Shown: piece by piece, positions 59,322 through 64,000 of the stretch
Layout: every line of letters starts with the position of its first letter
Numbering within the stretch: the first letter of the stretch is position 1
Assembly (NCBI GenBank): GCA_900315075.1
Contig: OMXV01000023.1
Location: 1-64,000 of the forward strand
Direction: 5' to 3'
Source: an uncultured Prevotellaceae bacterium
GTDB taxonomy: Bacteria > Bacteroidota > Bacteroidia > Bacteroidales > Bacteroidaceae
Length of the DNA stretch: 64,000 nt
Notes under the pieces: generated by a model
Database searches by the model: none
What the model saw: the letters and a program-made list of their open reading frames with translations, nothing else
What the model was told of the DNA's origin: nothing
Position numbers and translations under genes: made by a program

Positions 59322-60900
59322 TTGACTCTTTTTCATATTTCTCAATCAGGCATTCGTGGGTCTTCTTCTCCCGGTCGTAGTTGATGCCTACGAGGAGGAG
59401 GTCACCCGTATATTGCGCCACTTTAGTAGGATATTGGCGGCGACGAATCTGATTGATGGCGGAGTCGGCATCGCGGTTGTATTTCAATTCCAAGACGATG
59501 GCAGGAGAGTCCACATCCTTGCGTGGGATAAGCACCAAGTCGGCAAAGCCTTTTCCTGTGGGCAACTCACGATGAACGACATAGTCGTTGCGAGCATAGA
59601 AATAAGCGATGGAAAGCACACAGGCTAATGAGTTCTCATTGTTGTAAGAGAGGATACTCGTGTTCTCGTCGTGTGCCATATCAATACCTCGGGCCACAGC
59701 CTCGCTGTCACCATCGAGGGTAGCTTGAAGGAGCTGCTTTGACTGCTCCAAGGCTTCAATGACATTTTTCCAGTCGGTGGTTTTCACGGCATTTACCATC
59801 TCGCCTGCCACCTCGCGATTAGGGATATAGCATTCATCCTCACGCCAATTGTATGACAGATAACCCAAATGTATGAGAACTGTCAACACATCATCACGGC
59901 TGCGGACCACAGACATGTCGTTCTGGAATCCTGTTGGGTCAACAGGACTACGTCCCCCAGCCAACATCTGTATGATGTCATCTTTCAGACCCTCGAAGTT
60001 CATGTGGATGTAGTTGGCCACGGCATCAAATGCACCCGTGCTCGCCCAAAAACTGCGACAACGCCGACTCTTGAGGGCTTGCATCACGGAGTTGGGGTTG
60101 AACATCGACTGTTCATCACCTATTTGGTAACCATCGTACCACTTCATCAACTCGTCGAAGTCTACACCGTGTTTCTCTGCCAAAGCACGAACCTCTTCCT
60201 TAGTAAAACCAAAATAACGGGCCATATCCATTGGCTCAACCATGGAGTATTCAATGAAGTTATTAAGCGCCGACTCCGTCTTGTATTTCTTCACTGGAAG
60301 GATGCCGGTCATATAGACACCGGCAAAAACCCTTGCCGCATTCAGACTTTTAAACATCCTGCGTAGCCAGTTCACATAGCGATCCATGGCAGAAGTCCCT
60401 GATTTGAACTCACGGCAGATGGCATCCCACTCGTCGATGATGAAGACAAACTGTTCGCTTGTTTCCTCTGCAACACGGGATAGGAAATCCATGAGGTCGT
60501 CGTCATCCCGTGTCTCAACTTGTGGGTAGGTTTTCATCACGTCTTCCTTCAACGCCGCATCGATTTTACCCACAATGTCATCGTCATGGAAACGTGTGAC
60601 AAAATAGGTCATGTCAAGGTTGATGACTGGGTATTTGTTCAGATGTTTCTCGAAAGAAGGATCTTTAGCGATTTCTAAATCGGTGAAAAGACTGCGTGAG
60701 TCGCAAGAGTGGTCGTAGTAGGCACATAGCATTTTAGCCGCCATCGATTTGCCGAAGCGGCGACAGCGGGTCACACAACTGAAACACTGCTCAGTGAAGA
60801 GTGTACGATTGACGACAGCTATAAGCCCCGACTTATCAACGTATTCACTGTTACGGATTCTCTTGAACCCGGCATTGCCAATATTGATGAATGTACCCAT
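59317..60900 (-). CDS. AAA-ATPase-like protein with PD-(D/E)XK nuclease-like C-terminus
   Basis: A 527-aa cytoplasmic protein of the AAA-ATPase-like/DUF1703 group, which is multicopy in many Bacteroidales. N-terminal AAA domain (about 1-290): a Walker A-like loop CRRFGKSMA (Lys51), Walker B FVFIIDEWDA (Asp156-Glu157), and GILPVKKYKTESALNNF, the usual family motif. C-terminal nuclease-like domain (about 430-515): ELPTGKGFADLVLI (Asp), IVLELKYN (Glu-x-Lys). Its biological role is not established; defence or mobile-element roles have been suggested by architecture only. It lies downstream of the conserved repeat promoter at 61021. Confidence 0.87.
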   Translation of the reverse strand: MGTFINIGNAGFKRIRNSEYVDKSGLIAVVNRTLFTEQCFSCVTRCRRFGKSMAAKMLCAYYDHSCDSRSLFTDLEIAKDPSFEKHLNKYPVINLDMTYFVTRFHDDDIVGKIDAALKEDVMKTYPQVETRDDDDLMDFLSRVAEETSEQFVFIIDEWDAICREFKSGTSAMDRYVNWLRRMFKSLNAARVFAGVYMTGILPVKKYKTESALNNFIEYSMVEPMDMARYFGFTKEEVRALAEKHGVDFDELMKWYDGYQIGDEQSMFNPNSVMQALKSRRCRSFWASTGAFDAVANYIHMNFEGLKDDIIQMLAGGRSPVDPTGFQNDMSVVRSRDDVLTVLIHLGYLSYNWREDECYIPNREVAGEMVNAVKTTDWKNVIEALEQSKQLLQATLDGDSEAVARGIDMAHDENTSILSYNNENSLACVLSIAYFYARNDYVVHRELPTGKGFADLVLIPRKDVDSPAIVLELKYNRDADSAINQIRRRQYPTKVAQYTGDLLLVGINYDREKKTHECLIEKYEKESI

Positions 60901-61018
60901 AGTTTTGTCACTCTGCAGGTATGACTATAGCCATGCCGACGACATGGCGAGACATATCATAAACATCTATGAAATGTCGATTATTTCATAATTTTAGTTT
61001 GGTTGTATCGTTTCTTGC

Positions 61019-61075
61019 CGCAAAAATAGTAAAAGCCGTGTGAAGTGCAAAATAAATTTAGAATTATTTTTGATT
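61019..61075 (+). repeat. Promoter-bearing dispersed repeat, copy 3 (diverged)
   Basis: GCAAAAATAGTAAAAGCC, then GTGTGAAGTGCAAAATAAATT, an AT dyad and TTTTTGATTCTCC: aligns with 34491-34560 but with more changes. The start of the ATPase gene lies about 120 bases away on the minus strand. The rest of 60901-61190 shows no gene; a short duplication (ACACAGAGACACAGGG) lies at 61153-61168. Confidence 0.7.
61021..61051 (-). promoter_or_regulatory. Promoter of the ATPase gene
   Basis: Minus strand: TTTG (61048-61051), 19-bp spacer CACTTCACACGGCTTTTAC, TATTTTTG (61021-61028). Leader of about 115 nt. Confidence 0.75.
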
Positions 61076-61193
61076 CTCCTTATATTAGTCGCTCCATACC
61101 GCATAAGCGTCAATAACTTGAACTCAAAGGATTTTAGACTTTTGGGACTTGAACACAGAGACACAGGGCACATACCCCATGTATAAATAAAAC

Positions 61194-61231
61194 AAAATTC
61201 CCCACAAGCACAATGGCCTGCGGGGAATTTT
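61194..61231. terminator. Terminator of the secreted protein operon
   Basis: 10-bp stem AAAATTCCCC / GGGGAATTTT with an 18-nt loop, followed on the minus strand by GTTTTATTTAT. Confidence 0.72.
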
Positions 61232-61261
61232 TATAGTAGGGGGTCAGGAATCAGAATTAGT

Positions 61262-61302
61262 AACAACTTCTAACTCCTAACTTTTAACTTCTAACTAACT
61301 CT
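61262..61302. repeat. CTAACTY tandem array
   Basis: Units AACTTCTAACTCCTAACTTTTAACTTCTAACTAACTC-like, ending at the stop codon of the 67-aa gene. Confidence 0.72.
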
Positions 61303-61505
61303 TACTCATCCCAGAGACTGGAAACATTGGGTCTAAAGACATCCGACTCCTGAGTGTCAAATTGTGAGAAGTTGGCATCACCTTCAGGTATTTGTGATCC
61401 GCCTGCCGTTTCACTTTGATTACCAATTGGCGTTGTTTCAAGCACGATGCCTTTAAGGTTAAGGCAGACAATGTCCACCTGGGGGATAGAATATATTCTT
61501 TTCAT
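61302..61505 (-). CDS. 67-aa small protein with YxxPQ motif
   Basis: A 67-aa peptide beginning MKRIYSIPQVDIVCLNLKG and ending acidic (SLWDE). Short peptides starting MKK-x-Y-x-x-P-x-hydrophobic and ending in a Trp/Asp/Glu-rich tail are, to my knowledge, frequent in Prevotella/Bacteroides next to large secreted proteins and are annotated hypothetical. The single Cys14 is not in a lipobox and there is no signal peptide. It lies 27 bp after the stop of the large secreted protein, likely in the same transcript. Confidence 0.65.
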   Translation of the reverse strand: MKRIYSIPQVDIVCLNLKGIVLETTPIGNQSETAGGSQIPEGDANFSQFDTQESDVFRPNVSSLWDE

Positions 61506-61532
61506 TTTGTCTCTGTTCTTTTCTTGTGATAC

Positions 61533-64000
61533 TTACTTGATGTACACTTTCTTGCCGTTCTTCACGTAGATACCGCTCTTTTGTGGCTTATTGATCCTTA
61601 CGCCATTGAGGTTGTAAATGCCGTCGGCATTCTCCTCTTCATCACCGAACCACAGTTTGATACCATTGACATAGCCGTAGTGTGTTTCTCCTACGATAGA
61701 CTTGTCGAAGCGGGCGTATGCCTTGTTCTTACCAAGCTTTATACCATCGCGGTTCACACGGTAAAGCTTCTCCTCACCAGATTGAAGATTTCCATAATAG
61801 TCTATGTACTGATACTGGAGAACATAGTTAACGTATGTCGTTCCACCTACAGTTGTCTCGGCATCCAGTTTCTGAACACCATCTACAACACCTATCATTA
61901 TATTATTGCCCATGACGGCTATCTTGCCTTGGTCTGCATTTCCAATGTTTCCAACGGAGTTGGTGCAGGTGTTGCCGATGAAACTCTGACTAATCTCAGC
62001 ATCTTTGAGGTAGTCGTGGATGTCTGGAACGAAGAGGTTGAACGAAGCACTCTTGTCGTCACCTGTGGCAGAACTATAGAGAATGCAACCTGTGTTGTTG
62101 TTTGCAGCAGAGGTAATCTCCATGGTCTTCAATGGAGTCATGATAGCCTTGGTGTAGTCTGTACCTTCTATGGTGGCGGTATAGGCTTTCACTGGTACGT
62201 TGCAGAAATATTCTGTCAAATCGTGGTCGATGTAATGGTCACGGCTCTCAGAGGCATAGCCCTTGATGTTGACTGACTTCTCGTCGGTGGAGTAAGCTAT
62301 CTTCTCAATGATAATGTCGTTGAGATAGAGCGTCACACCGCCCTGAGCGGCTGTTACATCAACATAACCGATGTAGGTTTCGGTATCGTTTGCATCATTG
62401 TTGCCATTATCCTCCTCTTTGACAAGAATAGCATATACTTCTATACTACCATCTTTACTTCCGATGGTTATAGTCGAAGCACCACCTGTTTTCACGGTCT
62501 TGGCCATAAGAGCATCACGAGCAATCATAGTTGCGAGAAGTGATCCTTCCCATGCACCTGAGTATATATTCAGTTGACGTGGCTGGTTAGCACGTGCTAC
62601 AATGGTCAATTGGCAATTACTTTCAGGCAGGCCTGTCAGTTGGATGATACGTGAGTCAGTGCTTCCACTTCCCCCTAAGTCAAGCAAACCGAAGTAAGAT
62701 TTACCTGTAAGAACGTCGTTGCTGCTCACATTGTCACTATCGTAAATCCAATTGTCTGTTGAACTATTGTCGTTGTTTTGATAAATATGATTGTCTTCTA
62801 TTGGCCATAATACAACATTACCATCATCATCTATACGCTCCTCTGTACGATACACTGCGTTTGCTGTTTTGTAGAGACCAGGACTATTATCTACGATTCG
62901 AGCATTGGTTTTCTTCTCTTCCACAATTTTCTGAGAGGTAGCATAAACTTTCAGAAATTCGTCGTAATCCTTTGTCTGAACAATAGAAGCAATTGAATCG
63001 ATGTAGTTGCTAAAATTGCCATCATAATTAAACAGTTCTAAAGTCTGAGTTGCGTCAGAAGTCTCAATACGAGTCAAATCAACACGTGTATCGCCATCGG
63101 CATGCCTTTTCATGGTGTTTGGACCCAATTCAGGCTCCAGCAGTGCCTTGACCACAAAACCAATGCCATTGTTGATTTTCTTTCCTCGTACAAACAATCT
63201 ACCATTCTTATTAATTCCAGGTATATAAAGGCGATGCTCCCAACCATTGTAAGTCTTAATCTTCACACCCTCATTCGTCACTTGGAGAGAACCGTTATAA
63301 GCATTGTCCATATTGATGGTGGCCCAGCCGAGTCCAGCAGATTCTTCGATGAATTTATTGTTACTGAAGAGCTGTGTTCCAGATGCCAACGTACGGTTGT
63401 TCACACCTACATACATATTGTTTTGCAGCGAGATGGCTCCTTCCATATTAATCCATACCTTTGTTGTGTCGCAGTCTGTACGATTCATTGCTGCTTCAAA
63501 TTCTGATTGAGAGTTTCCTGTCTTAGTATTTAAGATATCGGTCAAATCCCATGTGTAGGGATAATTCATAGTTTGCAGGAAGCCTTCAGCAATCACACGG
63601 TCTGCATAGTCGAGGCAATATACACCATCATGGTCATAGTCCATACCACGAAGCAAGAAACTACCAAAATTAGGAGTATCATGAGAGGTGTATTTAAATT
63701 TAATGGGATTTGTACCCCAGCCATTTAAGAAATAAGGTCCATAAAAGGCTTGACTTGGTTGATCATAATGGGGAGGATTCTCATTATTAATTGCGCCATC
63801 GAGGATATTCTTGTCGAGTGTGCCAGATGCCTCAAGTACTTTCCATTTCTGGATGAGTGAACCTCTTCCTGATTCATGCAGAGTCAAAGTTCCTGCTGTT
63901 CGAGTAACTTTACCTGCGGGATCTTGTGTGGTAAGGAATTCATAACCATGGTCATCGTAAGTGTATCCCAATATAGCATTAGTTGGCTCTATGTTACCTA
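61533..64000 (-). CDS. Large secreted protein with T9SS-type tail (5' end outside window)
   Basis: At least 822 residues; the frame is open to the window edge, so the N-terminus (with the expected signal peptide) is missing. Beta-rich. No start codon in the window should be used (the frame reads through a TTG at 63971). Segments look like a lectin/concanavalin-type N-terminal part and a C-terminal half with Gly/Asn-rich strands, including YVDVTAAQGGVTLYLNDIIIE. The end (IYNLNGVRINKPQKSG...KKVYIK) resembles a T9SS tail. No catalytic motif is seen; adhesion or polymer binding is a guess. Confidence 0.72.
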   Translation of the reverse strand, partial: GNIEPTNAILGYTYDDHGYEFLTTQDPAGKVTRTAGTLTLHESGRGSLIQKWKVLEASGTLDKNILDGAINNENPPHYDQPSQAFYGPYFLNGWGTNPIKFKYTSHDTPNFGSFLLRGMDYDHDGVYCLDYADRVIAEGFLQTMNYPYTWDLTDILNTKTGNSQSEFEAAMNRTDCDTTKVWINMEGAISLQNNMYVGVNNRTLASGTQLFSNNKFIEESAGLGWATINMDNAYNGSLQVTNEGVKIKTYNGWEHRLYIPGINKNGRLFVRGKKINNGIGFVVKALLEPELGPNTMKRHADGDTRVDLTRIETSDATQTLELFNYDGNFSNYIDSIASIVQTKDYDEFLKVYATSQKIVEEKKTNARIVDNSPGLYKTANAVYRTEERIDDDGNVVLWPIEDNHIYQNNDNSSTDNWIYDSDNVSSNDVLTGKSYFGLLDLGGSGSTDSRIIQLTGLPESNCQLTIVARANQPRQLNIYSGAWEGSLLATMIARDALMAKTVKTGGASTITIGSKDGSIEVYAILVKEEDNGNNDANDTETYIGYVDVTAAQGGVTLYLNDIIIEKIAYSTDEKSVNIKGYASESRDHYIDHDLTEYFCNVPVKAYTATIEGTDYTKAIMTPLKTMEITSAANNNTGCILYSSATGDDKSASFNLFVPDIHDYLKDAEISQSFIGNTCTNSVGNIGNADQGKIAVMGNNIMIGVVDGVQKLDAETTVGGTTYVNYVLQYQYIDYYGNLQSGEEKLYRVNRDGIKLGKNKAYARFDKSIVGETHYGYVNGIKLWFGDEEENADGIYNLNGVRINKPQKSGIYVKNGKKVYIK

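Noticed and set aside
63969-63971. Start codon for the large secreted protein at the right edge
   Set aside because: The codon is TTG and the frame stays open to base 64000, so the gene continues outside the window.

Overview
The window looks like a chromosomal segment of a Bacteroidales bacterium, most likely a Prevotella-type genus. The evidence is: promoters of the Bacteroidota form (TTTG, about 19 bp, TAnnTTTG); C-terminal sorting tails typical of type IX secretion (T9SS) cargo; a fused SecDF; a bacterial type II glutaminyl cyclase; a C10 (streptopain/interpain-like) protease; and many gene families known mainly from this phylum (DUF4271, DUF4294, DUF6029, DUF6089, DUF6242, Omp28). The species cannot be named from the sequence alone. 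No phage, plasmid or CRISPR array is visible.

Layout. 1-8.2 kb: the end of an AT-hook protein, a 1512-aa modular adhesin, a C10 protease with LRR and MBG modules, and a HAD phosphatase. 8.2-13.0 kb (minus strand): a secreted thiol-redox operon (TlpA-like, DUF6029 barrel, two Omp28 proteins). 13.2-15.4 kb: tRNA-Arg(CCU) and a secreted LamG protein. 15.8-20.9 kb: SecDF, an EEP-family phosphohydrolase and a rhomboid protease. 21-23.3 kb: HU, the pectin-sugar genes kduI-kduD, and tRNA-Gln(UUG). 23.5-28.6 kb: tyrS, yidD, rnpA, hemD, DUF4271 and metK. 28.7-32.5 kb: xerD, divergent from aroQ, an O-methyltransferase, rbfA and a LolC/E-like permease. 32.5-40.9 kb (minus): the envelope-assembly cluster DUF6242, DUF6089, uppS, bamA, three OmpH/Skp chaperones and murI. 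41-47.5 kb: a 31-aa membrane peptide, pckA, DUF4294, glutaminyl cyclase, a C26-M19 peptidase fusion and an Lrp/AsnC regulator. 47.7-50.3 kb: three FKBP prolyl isomerases. 50.5-55.1 kb: a sirtuin, a Na/Pi cotransporter and a nucleoside kinase. 55.1-58.5 kb: a MITE-like element, a 63-aa ORF and korA-korB. 58.6-64 kb: upp, an AAA-ATPase/nuclease-like protein, a 67-aa peptide and a large secreted protein cut by the window edge.

How the genes fit together. Much of the window serves the cell envelope: export (SecDF, YidD), outer-membrane assembly (BamA, Skp, lipoprotein release), wall synthesis (UppS, MurI), periplasmic folding (FKBPs, TlpA, Omp28) and T9SS cargo. Eleven exported proteins have predicted signal-peptidase cleavage just before Gln, and the window also encodes a glutaminyl cyclase that could cyclise such N-termini.

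The least explained material lies between genes. There is an ~80-bp dispersed repeat that contains a complete promoter with an unusually conserved spacer (tRNA-Arg, ompH, and the ATPase gene). A related dyad repeat occurs at 15.5 and 51.2 kb. Several families of imperfect 7-, 9- and 11-bp tandem arrays lie almost always at gene ends. A self-contained transcription unit (promoter, ribosome binding site, 31-codon ORF, terminator) lies at 41.2-41.5 kb.
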